A stretch of 64,000 bases of DNA from contig CM017563.1 of assembly GCA_007844125.1 (NCBI GenBank), forward strand, positions 786,501 through 850,500, in the 5' to 3' direction. This document shows, piece by piece, positions 50,441 through 63,420 of this stretch. The notes beneath the pieces are model-generated. The model made no database searches. It was not told where the DNA came from and saw only the letters and a list, made by a program, of their open reading frames with translations. The position numbers and the translations under genes were made by a program. Position 1 is the first letter of the stretch. Every line of letters begins with the position of its first letter. This DNA is from Sinonovacula constricta. Taxonomy: Eukaryota; Mollusca; Bivalvia; Cardiida; Solecurtidae.

Positions 50441-50870
50441 TCCGGTCATTAACTTCAGTTTGGATAAACCAATCTTGCTGTAACCTTGGATATAGCAAGC
50501 TTGCATAAAAACCTAGGCTTGAATTTTGGGTCAGTCGGGTCAAGGTCAAGGCCACTGTTATAAAAAAAAAAAAAAAACAGTTTCCATTTAATAATTTGTG
50601 TCAAAACAGGTATTTTGCTAAAGTTCTGTTTGTTGGTTGTTTAAGTGCAAACTGAAATTGGGATTGAATTAGGGACCAGTCGGGTCAAGGTCAAGGTCAC
50701 TGTTACTAAAAATAGAAAAACAGTTTTATTTCAATAACTTCAGTTCTGATAAACCAGTTTTTCTGAAACTTTGGATATAGCAAGCTTGCATAAAACCCTC
50801 GCTTGGGACTGGATTTAGGGCCAATCTACTACTAAAATAAGTTGCTAAATCGCAGAAAATCTGGTTTTGT
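50441..50870 (+). repeat. Two to three units of a GGTCAAGGTCAAGG-type repeat
   Basis: Phrases GATATAGCAAGCTTGCATAAA (50491 and 50776), CAGTCGGGTCAAGGTCAAGG (50532 and 50676) and ACTTCAGTT(T/C)(G/T)GATAAACCA recur in the same order, showing an old tandem structure. Poly-A run at 50562-50577. Confidence 0.65.
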
Positions 50871-51589
50871 GGCATGACTACGTTTCTTGTTTCCTGTTAC
50901 ATTTAATTTAAATATGGCAAACAAAAATGAAAATAAGTTTTCATAAGTTCAGTACCAAGTCCAGTAATTCATTAAGAATACGATAAAATGACAAGGTCCA
51001 ATTGCAACATAAACAAAACCTTTAACAAGAAAACCATGGTAACCTGAGTGCCATAGGCATTTAGATAAAACAGACCAGAATGATTGTACATATGCAACAT
51101 TTGGGCAATCAGTTTCAATTTTCTTACTACATAGCCATATACGGAAAATGGCCATATCCCTTGCGACATGCATTTTTAACCAAATCGTTGACCATACTTG
51201 ATAGAGGGCCACCCAAATAACGTGGTGGCATTTGTTGCTTTAAACATTTTTTCTTGCAGAAACAATTCAATAAATGCAATACTTGTTTATTACAATTATT
51301 TCAAAATACGACTGTGTACAAGTTATTTAATGACTAAATGATAGAAATTTTACTATAAACAAAAGGGAAATCATTTTATTTCCACTGCATAACAACCCTG
51401 ACGATAAAGGATATATAGAAGTGAATGTGATGAGGACATTGTTTTGTCATAATTGTCGTTTTAACTCTGTCACATCAAATAATCAAGGCAGAAAACAATA
51501 TTCATGTATAAAATACGTGCAAAACACTGATTTATGCTCTTTCTCGTGTCTCAAGCTTACCTTACTTATTACAATAATTAGCGACGTTG
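50871..51589. other. Intron, gene-free
   Basis: AT-rich intronic sequence without a recognised feature. Confidence 0.45.
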
Positions 51590-52940
51590 CCAGTGCTTGA
51601 AAATGCTCACAACATACCATAAATAGGGACAACGTTGACGCGTGGTTTCCTTGTCGTTATTGATGCTTTAAACCTTATTTTGTGGTCTAAAAATTGCAAG
51701 AAGAATAAAGCACTATATTATTTAAGAAGTAATTTTTTTTTATAATGTTTTATTTTTCTATGCTGAGCTATTTCAATAATCGCCCCAAAATACCTAGCGA
51801 GTGTTTAAAAAGACTGACGATATAGAATTTATTGGGGAAAACGGTGACAATAGAGACCATATCGGGAAATCGCTGACGGGTATTTTGTCGTTATTTCCCA
51901 TTAAAACCTTTTTTTCTGGTCTAAAAATTGCAATAAATATAAAACAATATTATTTATAAAATCATTCAACTTCACACGTTTTTTCTTTCCTTTGGTAACC
52001 GATTACAATAATTTTCCGAACTACCTAGCGAGTGTATAAAAATATTGAACATATTGAACATATAGGGAAAACGCGGACGAGTAGTGTTCTTACTTTTTTC
52101 ATCATAAAACCCATGTTGTAGTCTACAAATTGCAATATGTATGGAAGAAAATATTATTGAAGAATAAATTGATTATTTGCCTGTTTGTTTGTGTTTTTGT
52201 TTAAATTTTAATTATAATAATTTATTACATATTACAATAATCGACCCGACTAAAAATGCTGATAATATAGGATGCATAGGAAAAACGCTGTTGTGGGTCA
52301 TTTGACTATTCTACTATGTATGTTCAATGAAAACCGTATTGTCAGGCCCGAATGTTATAAGACGCACAACGTATTTTTAAAGAAATCTTGATCCTAGAAT
52401 GTTTGTTTATTTTCATGTCTTAAGCTATGCATGGCTTTTGATTTGATTTGATTTTGAAATACATTGCAGCGACAATTTATAATCGTTATAGCAACGTCCA
52501 GCTTTTGTTGGAGGAAGAACACAGACACATGTCTGGGTAGAACCATCGGCGCACCGCAAGGCAGCTGAAAGACTTCCTCACAGAAAGTCCTTCGCCCCGA
52601 AAAGGAATCGAACCCAAGCTGTGAGAGGCTAAGCAGTGAGAGGAGGTTTAAAATCAGAAAGTCTACCACTACGCCACAGGCGCCCCTGCTTGGCTTTTAC
52701 AAAATACAATTGCCTTGCAAGTGATTAAAAAACGCTGATAACATATAGCATAAAGGGAAAACGATGTCTAGAATTTTCTTGTCTTTATTTTCGATTCAAA
52801 CATTATTGTCTGCAAATAATTGATCTTCGCATGTTATTTTTTATGTTAACTTATTGCAATAATCGATCCGAAAAATTAATAAGCGTGTGCTTATATGATG
52901 TATGGGGAAAATGTTGACGAAGGAGTCTCTTCTCTTTTCA
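51590..52940. repeat. Degenerate ~220-240-bp tandem repeat, interrupted by SINE-A
   Basis: Variants of CCTAGCGAGTGT, ATAGGGAAAACGCTGACG, TTGTCGTTATTT and GTCTAAAAATTGCAAT recur in the same order about every 220-240 bases (near 51600, 51800, 52020, 52250, 52730 and 52880). SINE-A copy 2 sits inside the array at 52441-52688. Confidence 0.65.
52441..52688 (-). mobile_element. SINE-A copy 2, best preserved
   Basis: On the minus strand it begins GGGGCGCCTGTGGCGTAGTGG. It has a consensus-like A box (TGGCGTAGTGG) and a perfect B box (GGTTCGATTCC), the signals of a tRNA-derived Pol III promoter. The body ends in GGACGTTGCTATAACGATTA and a short AAATC repeat tail (ATCAAATCAAATCAAA). Confidence 0.88.
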
Positions 52941-53351
52941 TTTTTAAATCTCGATTTAAACCTTATTGTTTGCCTCAACACCGTTAAAAGAAATGAAGCA
53001 CAGGGGATTATTTAAGAGATCCTTGACCTCAGCATAATTGTCCTTTGAATGTGTAAAAACGCTGACAATACTCAACACCGACACCTAATTTCCCACAGCC
53101 GCCAGTTCTTAGAATTCAGGCTGAACATGCATTTGAAATAGGACCTGAATTGGTACATATTGCACAAGGTACAGATCTGCACAGTTTAATTTATATTTAA
53201 AGACCGCTCATTTATTTAAGTGATCTACTTTTCATATTAAGAATTAAATAATTTTTGAAATCAAACCTTTTGATTAATCATCTTTAGTAGTGTAGAACCC
53301 GTTATGCAGTATGTTATGTACCTTTAATAAATATTTGTTTCAACTATGAAA

Positions 53352-53560
53352 TAAAGCGCTATGACGAAATTATGGTCATTATAGTAATGGTCAGCTTATT
53401 GATGAAGAAAGACCCCATTGGTAAAGCCACTGGTGCATTGAAGGTCAGCTGGAAGACCTTCCCACATAAATATTTGTCCCAGACGGAATTACAATACATA
53501 AATGACAGAGGAACAATCAGAGGATTTGCAAGTATGTGATTCTACCGTGGGTGTCATCTG
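53352..53560 (-). mobile_element. SINE-A copy 4, worn
   Basis: Keeps the order TTATGGTCATTATAGTAATG, GAAGAAAGACCCC, GGTCAGCTGGAAGACCTTCC and a tRNA-head remnant near 53500-53560. Confidence 0.7.
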
Positions 53561-53707
53561 AAGAAATTTAGTCTTAATAAGAGTTATCTAAATACAAAAG
53601 TTTTACTAATTTAATTTTGCCTTATTTATGATTCTATTGTTTTCAGTTATAATTATTCCTTTTTCTATGTATTTTTGTATCTTAGCTACCGTCGGGTTAG
53701 GTGTTTG

Positions 53708-54017
53708 TTTTTTGGGTTTATCATCCCACCAACAGTATTTCAGTTATCTGGACACGGTGTTCACCTGAAGCAGATATTGCGCTGTCTTCACTGTGTATAT
53801 CATGTCATGGACACCTGGCATGATACCACACCCAGTCACATTATCCTGACATCGCGCCGACCAGTCATGGAACTACCTTTGTATTAGCTTGAGCGTGAAC
53901 AGGGGAGCTATACTACTACCATTTGTAACGACTTCGGTAGGTCGTTGCCAGTGTTCAAACCCGAAGACTCCCGTACCTCGAGCCGACGCTCTACTGATTG
54001 CGCTACCAGTTTCAGTC
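53708..54017 (-). mobile_element. SINE-B copy 5, near full length
   Basis: On the minus strand: a tRNA-like head with TAGCGCAATCAGTAGAGCGT and a worn B box, the body with GTTCCATGACTGGTCGGCGC and GGTATCATGCCAGGTGTCCA, then the 3' end CTGAAATACTGTTGGTGGGA TGATAAACCC. This 3' end is the closest match to the unit of the 39-bp minisatellite at 4855-5682. Confidence 0.82.
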
Positions 54018-55607
54018 GGTGTAGATGTGGGTGTGAGTAGCGGTAGCTTCACTACTAAGGGGATCATATTTCTTGTATAGTATGTCTACTAAATTTGTTT
54101 TATTGTTAATGAGGTTTGATCCTTACATGGAGCGGATTAACTGGATGTGTTAAGTGGTCGACTGTTAGTCCCATATTGTCTAATAATGTGATTACTGTTT
54201 GTGTGTATGGTTCTTTTATTTGGGTTGGCTACTTTCGTATCATTTTAAATATATATTTATTTGTGCTTAATGAGATTCCTAGTCTAATTGAGCAGGCACA
54301 CTACTTTAAGCTGCATATTGCCATGTTTACTCAAACTAGATGGGCAGTGTTACGTATGTGGTCATTTAGCTGTAGTGTGCTACACCTGCATCAAGACGTG
54401 TTATATGAAGATCCCAGCATACATTGTCTGCCTGGCTATGAAATTTCACTTTAGTAAGACGCAGAGACGGATTCGGAAAATAGGGATAGTATATCGGAAT
54501 ATCGTATAGAAGAGTGGTGGTTAGAATGTTGGTAAAGCATACATATAAATATATCTTAGGATGATGCAATTTCATACGCATGTTCAGTGCTTAATCAGGG
54601 CATCATACTGGCTTTACTTACTTATTATTTACCTGCATAGTTTTCCATTTATAATTAATAAGATATAATTGTATTGTCTTACTTGAGGAGAAAGGTGTGA
54701 CAATACTACTGCTTACATGCGCTGGAAGTGGGCGAACTAGGGCTGACAGATTTGGACTACGCCGAGTTCGTACATTGTAAAGTGGCCTAGTTGAACTTTT
54801 ACCAAAACAATATACTGCATTTGGTATGGTATTTCGCAGCGTAAGGTAATGTGACATAACGTTAATCGTATATTGTATTGTGTTGTACCGAAGTGTACAC
54901 CATATCACAGTGTAATGTGTTGATTTTCAATTGTAACGCATATTATGTATGGTATCAACAAATAACGTACATAGTATCGTGTAAAACTCGTACATTGAAC
55001 GAGTTTCTATTCAGCTATCTCTGTCAAACATCACTTATTTCCTTGTATTAAGTCCAGAAGTCCACAAAACCTACTTTACATTGTTAACAATCTCCAAACA
55101 ACTGCTGCAATGTAGTTGTCTAGAGAGCTAATTTTTCATTGCTTAGTAAATTACTAAAACACACGTCCTTCCATCTTATCAACCCCATAAAGATTAACAG
55201 AGTTACCTGCCCTTGGCTCCACAGTATCACAATACCAAAATTTCAATAAAGGAAGCACTTCACTAAGTGATTTATGTTATACAAGTTTCTCACAATCTCT
55301 TAAGAATGGTAGCTCTGCCTTTTATTTCGTTTCGAAAAGGCAAGGCAATTCTCACTTACATTATATATGTTGATGTCATCATCAATTATCAAAAGTATTG
55401 TTCAAGCTTTTTTAATAATCATGTTATATCTTAACTGTATTTCATATCTATCATATTGTGTGTATAAATGTCACATTCACTTTCATATATCCCTTATAGT
55501 CATGCTGTTACGCTCTAGAAATATGTACACGGTTGTATTTTAAGTAATTTAATGATCAACTTTTGCATTTGTTTAATTATTTATGCAAGAAAAGTTTCAA
55601 GGATACA
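54018..55607. other. Intron, gene-free
   Basis: AT-rich. Overlapping frames at 54116-54509 include a cysteine-rich stretch but resemble nothing known, and I regard them as chance. Confidence 0.4.
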
Positions 55608-56550
55608 AGAAGGCCATGATGGCCCTTAATCGCGCACCTGAGGACACAGGCTTTTAGGAGGCTCATATCTGGCGTCAAGTAATTAAGAGTTATTTACTTT
55701 AGAAATCTTTGGTAAAGATTGGATCATTAGTGTGGCCACAGGGCTGATAATATTTGCTAGAATTTTAAGTAGAAACCTACTAAATCCACATGACCCACTT
55801 CGAAACATATGTAAAATTTCATACTGGCAAATATTCTGGCCCTGTTTTGTAAAGATTGGGCCATCAATGTGGCATATAAGTGCTTTCACAAGGTTTTCCT
55901 ACAATTTGACCTAGTAAACACAAGATTTCTTGCAGGCAAACATTCAGGCCATGTTTAGTGAAGATTTGGTTATAAATGTGGTCCCTATTGAGTTCACAAG
56001 CTTTTTTAAAGATTTAAACTAGTGATCTACTTTTTGACCCCACGAGATCCAATTATATACTCATTCAAGATTTTTATGCATACAAACATTTCGATCAAGT
56101 TTGGTGAAGATTGGGATATGAATGTTGCCTCTAGTGTGTTCACAAGCTTTCTCTAAGTTGTGAACTAGTGATCTTTTCTTGACCCCACGTGATCCAATAA
56201 CGAACTCGTCCAAGATCTCATGCAGACAAACATTTTGACCAAGGTTTTTCTTACTTGGATTTGTTTATCCTCGCCGTAACTACTGCTAATGGGCGAGCAT
56301 TAATTACATGAAGGTTAAAATATTATCACAGACGTTTATAATTATTGGCGTGAGGGTTGCCTTTTGCCATGGAGTTTAAGAATAACTTATTTAAAAGAGT
56401 AAAGGTGAATAAAACTAATTATCGGTGTTTGGCAAAAAGTGTTTATATTATGGAATAATTGGCGATTATGCGTTCTATGTTTTATTTGTAGATGGGTGTA
56501 GAATGTTTATAAAAGTTATAATTGTGTATATAATAAACCCATAAGGTTAG

Positions 56551-56638
<88 letters not shown>

Positions 56639-57850
56639 GTAGGTAGGTTAAGATTGGCTTGTAAATGTGGGATTTAGTGTGTTCACATGCTTTTTTATGA
56701 GATTTGACCCAGCGACCTACTTTTTGACGCCTCGTGACCCAAAAATGACCCAAGATTTCATGCAGATAAACATTCTGATCAAGTTTGATGAAGATTGGGG
56801 CATAAATTGGGCCTCTAGTGTGTTCACATTTTTTTCTAAATTTGACCTAGTAACCTACTTATTGATCACATGTGACCCAGTTATAAACGCATCAAAGATT
56901 TCATAGAAACATTCTGACCTAGTTATATTAAGACTTACCTATAAATGTGGCATCTAGGGTGTTCACAAGCTTTTTATATAATTTGGCTTAGTGACTTACT
57001 TTTTGCCTCCACGTGACCCACGCATTAATGCAATTATCCAAGATTTCATGCAGGCAATCATTCTGAACAAGTTTAATGAAGACAGGGCTATAAATTTGGT
57101 CTCTAGTGTGTTTGAATTTTTTTCTAAAATTTGACCTAGTGACCTACTTTTTGAACCCATGTGACCCGTCAATGGAATTTTTCAAGATTTCATCCAGTCA
57201 ATCATTCTGACTAAGTTTGGTGAAGACGGGGCTATAAATGTGGTCTCTTTTGTGTTTTAAGGCTTTTTTCCAAAATTTGACCTAGTGACATACTTTTTGG
57301 CCTCACGTGACACAATCACGAACTCATTCAAAAGTTCATGCATACAAACATTCTGCCTAAGTTTTATTAAGACTTGCCTATAAATGTGACCTCTAGTGTG
57401 TTCACAATGTTTTTTCTAAGATTTGACCTATTAACCTCTTTTTTGACTCCACGGGATCCAGTTTCGAACTCAAAGATTTCTTGCAGACCAACTTTTCGAC
57501 TAGGTTAAGTGAACATAGTGTCATCAATGTCGCCTCTAGTGTGTTCACATGGGCTTTTAAAGATTTGATCTAGTTCTACTTATTTAACACCAATGACCCA
57601 GTTACAAAGTCATCCAAGATTTCATGCAGTCAAACTTTCTGGCCAACTCTGCTGAATAATAGGTCATGAATGTGGCCTTTAGCTTGTTCACATTGCTTTT
57701 ATAATATTTGACCTAGCGACCTTCTTTTTGACCCTACATGACCCAATTTAGATAATGTCCACGATTTCACGCAGGTAAACCTATGGCCTCTAGTGTTATT
57801 GCCGCCGCACAAAACACGACGGACAAAGGGGAATCACAACAGCTCATCCT
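55608..57850 (+). repeat. Element X, long dispersed element with a ~144-bp tandem core
   Basis: The 5' segment (55608-55890) matches 43012-43320. It is followed by about a dozen units of roughly 140-150 bases, each with TTTGACCTAGTGACCTACTT, GACCC(A/C)ACGTGACCCA, AAGATTTCATGCAGACAAAC, ATTCTGACCAAGTTTGGTGA and GTGGCCTCTAGTGTGTTCAC. It closes with ACGACGGACAAAGGGGAATC ACAACAGCTCATCC. A (CA)n microsatellite interrupts it at 56551-56628. I recall similar units as common in bivalve genomes; this is memory, not a search. Confidence 0.75.
56551..56628. repeat. (CA)n microsatellite
   Basis: Nearly pure CA repeat inside element X, followed by a short TA run. Confidence 0.95.
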
Positions 57851-57884
57851 GGCTGGTTTTAACCAGTATAAACCACGGGCCTGA

Positions 57885-58232
57885 ACATTTCTTAAAAAGC
57901 TAGCTTTTATGTCAACCCTGCCAGTTTCAAACCCCGTGACCACTTACTTTTGAGATACCGTTACATGTCTATCTATGTAATATGATTTGAAGACGATATG
58001 TACCTTTAACTGAAATTCCCAGCTTGCTTATTTATAGATAAGGAAGTCATGGACATATTTAATGGTTGTATTTCACGATTTGTACTTTCTATCAAATGAG
58101 GTTATGTTAAAACAGCTTTAGCTTACATTTAAGCATACATTTTTAAGGCCCGTATGCACTAATTTCCCAGAACATGAGTAAGATATTATAACATACATTA
58201 GTTATAGCGAAACTCTTGAATATCACCTTTAA
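57885..58232 (+). mobile_element. MITE-1 copy, left part missing
   Basis: Contains the family blocks CCCCGTGACCACTTACTTTT and TTATTTATAGATAAGG and the right end CTTGAATATCACCTTTAA. The left terminus is absent and the element follows the end of element X directly. The same truncated form recurs at 61130-61474. Confidence 0.75.
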
Positions 58233-58379
58233 AAAGAAGAAAATTATGGAAAGTTGACAAAGTGTTGTTGTTTTTAATTATTTTTCTCCTTTAAATTTCA
58301 CTGGGTAAAGATGCAATCCACACATTTATTACATACCTGTTGAGATAAACAACACACACACACACACTTACACACATTC

Positions 58380-59010
58380 AAGCACCTATTAATTCAGTCA
58401 TAAAATACCCATCCCCATGTATTGAACCATACATCACATATACACCCATCTATTCATTCATTACCTACCCCCATCCATTCATACAATACACCCCATTCAT
58501 TCATACAATAGTCAGCCATCCATTCACCAAAATAATGCCTCCCAACTCAACAAAATATCCATTAGATAATTCCTCAGTCACCCTTTTATAAAGTATCCGT
58601 ACGTCATTCTAACAATACAATACCTACCCACCTAAACTACCTACCAATACAATACCTACCTACGCATACAATACCTGCCTTCATATACATTATTTACCTA
58701 CACATACAATAACTAACCATACAATATTTACCCACCCATAAAATTACTGACCACCTATACAATACCTACCCTTTCATACAATACCTACAAACCTATACAA
58801 TTCCTACTTAACCATGCAATACCTGCCTTTACATGCATTACCTACCCACCCATACAATACCTACCTACCCATACAATAGCTGCCTCCTATACATTACCTA
58901 TCCACCCATACAATACTTGCCTTCACATACAATAGCCACCCACCCATATAATGCATGCACTCACATGAATACACACCCTTCTATAGAAACCTACCCACCT
59001 ATACAAATCT
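58380..59010. repeat. 15-16-bp minisatellite of CCATACAATACCTACC type, copy 1
   Basis: Short, varied units rich in CCATACAATACCTACC follow a (CA)n run at 58349-58372. The same arrangement follows the MITE copy at 61130-61474. Confidence 0.85.
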
Positions 59011-59029
59011 TAAACACTCTTTAGTGCTC

Positions 59030-59470
59030 TAAAATTTGACGTGGTTTTTGACACCATGTGATCCAGATAAGTTCATCCCTTATCATGATTAATTTCTAGC
59101 AGGCAAACATTCTGGCCAAGTTTAGTGGAAGATAAATTTTGCCTCATGGTCTGACCATAAGTGTTGTTTTCTTCTCTAATCTTACTTAGTGACCTACATT
59201 CTATCCCCATGTCACCCAGTTACGAAGTCATATATGATTTTTTGCAGACGAACCTTCTGAATAAGGCTGGTGAAGATCGACCATAAATGTGGCTTCTAGC
59301 ATGTTTAGAAGGTTTTTCTAAAATTTGACATAGTAACCTACTTTTTGACCCGATGTAACCCAGTATGAAAGTCATCCACGATTTCTTGCAAACATTATGA
59401 TCAAGTTCGGTGAAGATGGGCATGTAAATGTGTCCCCTGTGTTCATGAGTCTTTTTGTTTGTTTTGACTT
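59030..59470 (+). repeat. Further units of the ~144-bp element X core
   Basis: About three units with TTTGACATAGTAACCTACTT, GTTCGGTGAAGATGGG and GTGGCTTCTAGCATGTTTAG, more diverged than those in 55891-57800. Confidence 0.7.
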
Positions 59471-59618
59471 TTGTTTTTTAAATTTGACCTACTCTTTGAT
59501 CCCACATAACATTTGTTGCATCATCATGAAAAACAAACCTAGCACTTCTACAACTGAATAATATCAGTCATATGACCACACTATATCGACCACCACCATA
59601 GCTATGCATCTGACCTAC

Positions 59619-59699
59619 CTTGTTTGTCGAGTGCTGGTATATTAACTTCCTGTTCGCTCTTCTTCGTTTTGATGCTGTCGGACTTGGAGTCACTGGAAC
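59619..59699 (-). CDS. 81-bp linker exon of the HEPN-NACHT gene
   Basis: On the minus strand the exon lies between an acceptor CGCCCACTAG (AG at 59701-59700) and a donor AAG|GTAGGT (GT at 59618-59617). It starts with two bases finishing a codon and ends with one base of the next, so both borders are phase 1 and 27 codons are added. Splicing makes a Gly codon with the HEPN exon and an Asp codon with the NACHT exon. The encoded linker is polar and charged, with SSDSKSDSIKTKKSEQEVN in its first part. It looks like a flexible hinge between the coiled coil and the NACHT domain. No domain is recognised. An exon this short is inferred mainly from matching phases and good splice signals. Confidence 0.72.
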
Positions 59700-60489
59700 C
59701 TAGTGGGCGATAAATAAGTTACAAGACAATTTTCAGTAGAATACCCATTACATTCAAAATATATGTAACAGTTCTGTTACTATTAGCGATGGTATGAAAT
59801 AGGTAGGAGCTTTTGCTATTAACTTGTCATAAAATTCCATAAATAGTCAAACCTGACATTGCAACCTTCAACCGAATTCATGAAATGCCTTATATGATTT
59901 TCAACTAAATTCCCGTGTACAACTTAGACCAGGTGTATTGCATTCTGGCCATGGTTTTGTGTTGAATTATGGAATTTGTTTATTTATTGCTGCAGACAAT
60001 GGGTAAACGTTGCTGTCAAAACTGTTAAAAATTATGTGGCAAACCTTAATTGCGTAAATTGCTTTACGGTACGATGTTTGTGTCACTAATGGTTTTAAAT
60101 TTAAGATACATTTCTGGCTATTTTGACAGTAGTGTCAGTAGACATTAAGTTTAACCTATTGATCAATTATTGATCGCTTTCCATCTCTTTTGTTTTTGTT
60201 TTAAAACGTCTGTCAAGATTAACCACCGAGGACATTTTTGGTAACAATGACTTACTTGGTTATTGAAGAAAAAGTTTTGGACCAAACTGTCGGATACCGC
60301 CTTTAATGTATTAACAAAACATCCCATAGATTTTACAATACATACAACATATTCTCAGCCAACGTGAGAGTACGTAACTGTATTTATTTGCTAACATCAA
60401 CTCTGTGAAGGAAAATAAAACAAAAAAGAGTTCCTAAAAGATTTGTAAAGCAATCACTAAATAGAAATAACGGTGATATAGCGATCAAT
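59700..60489. other. Intron, mostly unique
   Basis: Part of the 3.7-kb intron between 59699 and 63442 (minus strand). An isolated MITE-1 end lies at 60268-60306 (GGACCAAACTGTCGGATACC then GCCTTTAA), read as a minus-strand left end. No other feature is seen. Confidence 0.5.
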
Positions 60490-61095
60490 TTTTATTTTTT
60501 TTACTACATGACTACATGACAACTTAAGGTTTCTTGCAGACAAACATTTTGATTAAAATTGGTCAACAGATGCTGATAAATGAGACCTCTGGCCTATTCA
60601 AATGTTTTTTTTCTAAGATTTGACATATTAACCTCTTTTTTGACCCCACGGGGTCCAGTTTCGAACTCATAAAATATTTCTTGCAGACAAACTTTTTGGC
60701 CAAGGCTGCTAAATAATGGGCCATGAATTTGGCCTCTAGCGCGTTCACATTGTTTCTCTAATATTTGAACTAGCAACCTTCACTTTGACCCTATATGACC
60801 CAATTATGATAATATACACGATTTCGCTCAGGAAAACATTCTGGCCAAGTTTGGTAAAGATTGGGCAAAATGTGTTGCCTCTTTTGCGTTCACACAGTTT
60901 TTCTAAGATTTGACCAAGTGAACTTATTTTTATCCCCTGCGACCAGTTACGAACTCGTCCAAAAGTGCATGCTGACACATATGTTTGCCAAGTTAGGTGA
61001 AGATTCAACCATAAAATGTGGACTCTAGTGTGTTCACTAACACATTATTTCGACCGCACGACACATGACGGACGAAAGGGTATCACAACAACTCA
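60490..61095 (+). repeat. Element X core units and 3' end, second copy
   Basis: About four ~144-base core units, then the end CGACACATGACGGACGAAAG GGTATCACAACAACTCATCC. It corresponds to 57240-57850 and begins the duplicated block described in the findings. Confidence 0.72.
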
Positions 61096-61129
61096 TCCTG
61101 ACTGGTTTTAACCAGTATTAACCATGGTC

Positions 61130-61474
61130 CAGATATTTACCCCAAAAGCTAGCTTTTATGTCAACTCTGCTATATCAAACCCCGTGACTACTTACTTTTG
61201 AGATACTGTTACATGTCTGTCTGAATAATTAGCTTTGAAGACGATATCTACCTTTAACTGAAATGCTCAGCTTTCTTATTCATAGACAAGAAATTTAAGG
61301 ACAGTTTAATGGTTGTTTTTCACGATTTTTACTGTCTAACAAATGATATTATATTAACAGCTTTAGCTTACATTTAAGCATTTTTTTCGGCCCGTATGCA
61401 CCAATTCCCCAGAACATGAGTAAGATAGTGTTACATATATTAGATATAGTGAAACTGTTGGATATCACCTTATT
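61130..61474 (+). mobile_element. MITE-1 copy, left part missing, duplicate
   Basis: Corresponds to 57885-58232 with the same missing left end and the same neighbours. The right end is ACTGTTGGATATCACCTTAT, which has lost the final TTAA pattern. Confidence 0.72.
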
Positions 61475-61652
61475 ACAAAAGAAGAAAATTATGGAAAGCT
61501 GACAGAGTGTTGTTGTTTTTAATTATATTTCTCATTAAAATTTCATTGGGTAAAGATGTGGGGTGGAGATCAATCCACCCATTTATTACATTCCTGTTGT
61601 GATAAACAACACAAACACACACACACTCATTCTTGCTCCAGTTAATTAAGTC

Positions 61653-61690
61653 AAGCCCCCCCCCCCCCACACACACACACACACACACAC
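61653..61690. repeat. Poly-C / (CA)n microsatellite
   Basis: A run of C residues passes into CA repeats, at the place where the duplicate block at 58349 has its CA run. Confidence 0.9.
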
Positions 61691-61699
61691 CACCCATGT

Positions 61700-63420
61700 G
61701 TTCGCCTATTCAACACTTATACACGTATCCATTCACTCGTAAACTTCCCCGATCCATTCATACAATAAACATCCATCTATTTATACAATACCCAACTATC
61801 CATTCGCCAAATCAATACCTCCCAATACAACAAACCACCCATTAAATACTTCCTTAGTCACCACTTTTTAAAGTATCCACACTTCAATCCATCAATACAA
61901 TACCTAGCCACCCATACAATACCTACCCTGTCATACAATATCTAACTTCCCATACATTGCTTACCTACCCAACCTACCCACACACCTACCTACCTATACA
62001 ATACCTAGCCACCTATACAATACCTATTCACCCATACAATATCTAACCTCCTATGCAATACCAACCAACCTAAACTATCTACATATACAATACCTACCCA
62101 CGCATACAAATCCTGTCTTCATATACATTACCTACCCACACATACAATACCTAACCAGACAATATTTACCCATCTATACAATCACCACTCTCCGATACAA
62201 TACGTACCCTTTTCTTAAAATACTTACCCACCTATCCAATTTCTACCCAACCATACAATACCTGCCGTTACAATCATTACCTACCCCCCACATACAATAC
62301 CTACCCATCCATACACTACCTATCTACCCATACAATACCTACCCAACCAAACCATAGATGCCCTCCTATATGCCTTTGCATACAATAGATACCCCTATAC
62401 AGTACATGTACTCCCATACATACATACCCATCAATACAATACCTACCCTCCAATACAATGCTGCCTTTCATACAATACCTACCTACCCATAAAATACCTA
62501 CCAACTCAGACAATATTTACCCTCCTTACAATACCTACACACCCAACATACCTACATATACAATACGAACACACTCATGCAATACCAGACCATACAATAC
62601 CTACCCATACAATACTTACCCATACAAACGTACCCATCTATACAATTCCTACCCAACCATACAATACCTGCCTTCATATACATTATCTATATACCCATGC
62701 AATATTTACCCATCCATACAATGCCTATCGACCCAGACAATATCTACCCGCCTATAATATACTTAGACACCCAACCTACCTACCTATATACAACCCCTGC
62801 CCTCCCATACAATAGCTAGCCACTCATACAATACTTACCCTCCCATACAATACCTATCCACCTATACAAAACCTACCCACCCATATGATATTGGCCTTCC
62901 ATAACTACCTACCCCAACGTAAAATACTTACCCAGTACAATAATACCTGCCTACCCAATCTACCTACATATACGATACCTATTCACCCATAAAATACCTG
63001 CCTTTCCATATAATACCTGCCCTCCCGTACATACCTACCATCCCATAGAAAACCTACCCTCCTATACAATATCTACCATCCCATACAATGCATACCCGCT
63101 CATATAATACCAGCCCTCCAATAAAATACATACCCTCCCATACAATACTGACCCACCCATCCTACCTACCTATACAACACCTACCCACCCACACAAGAAC
63201 TACCCTTCCGTACAATACATACCCCTATACAATGCCTACCCTCCCATACATTACCTACCCTTCCATACAATACCTACCCTCCCATACAATACCTACCCTT
63301 CCATACAATATCCACCCAACATACAATACCTACACTCCCATAAATACCTAATTTCTCATACAATACCTACCGACCCTCACAATATCTTATCACCCAAACA
63401 ATACCTACTGCCATACAATA
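61700..63420. repeat. 15-16-bp minisatellite of CCATACAATACCTACC type, copy 2
   Basis: About 1.7 kb of short varied units, nearly three times longer than the array at 58380-59010. It ends about 20 bases from the splice donor of the HEPN exon, so the intron begins almost at once with repeat DNA. Open frames rich in Tyr, Thr, Pro and Ser across it are artefacts. Confidence 0.88.

Noticed and set aside
54116..54509. Overlapping frames with a cysteine-rich stretch
   Set aside because: Two frames on the same strand overlap, neither resembles a known zinc-binding family, and the region is intronic for the minus-strand gene.
62458..63351. Tyr/Pro/Thr-rich frames as secreted or structural proteins
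   Set aside because: They are translations of the CCATACAATACC minisatellite in the intron of the HEPN-NACHT gene.
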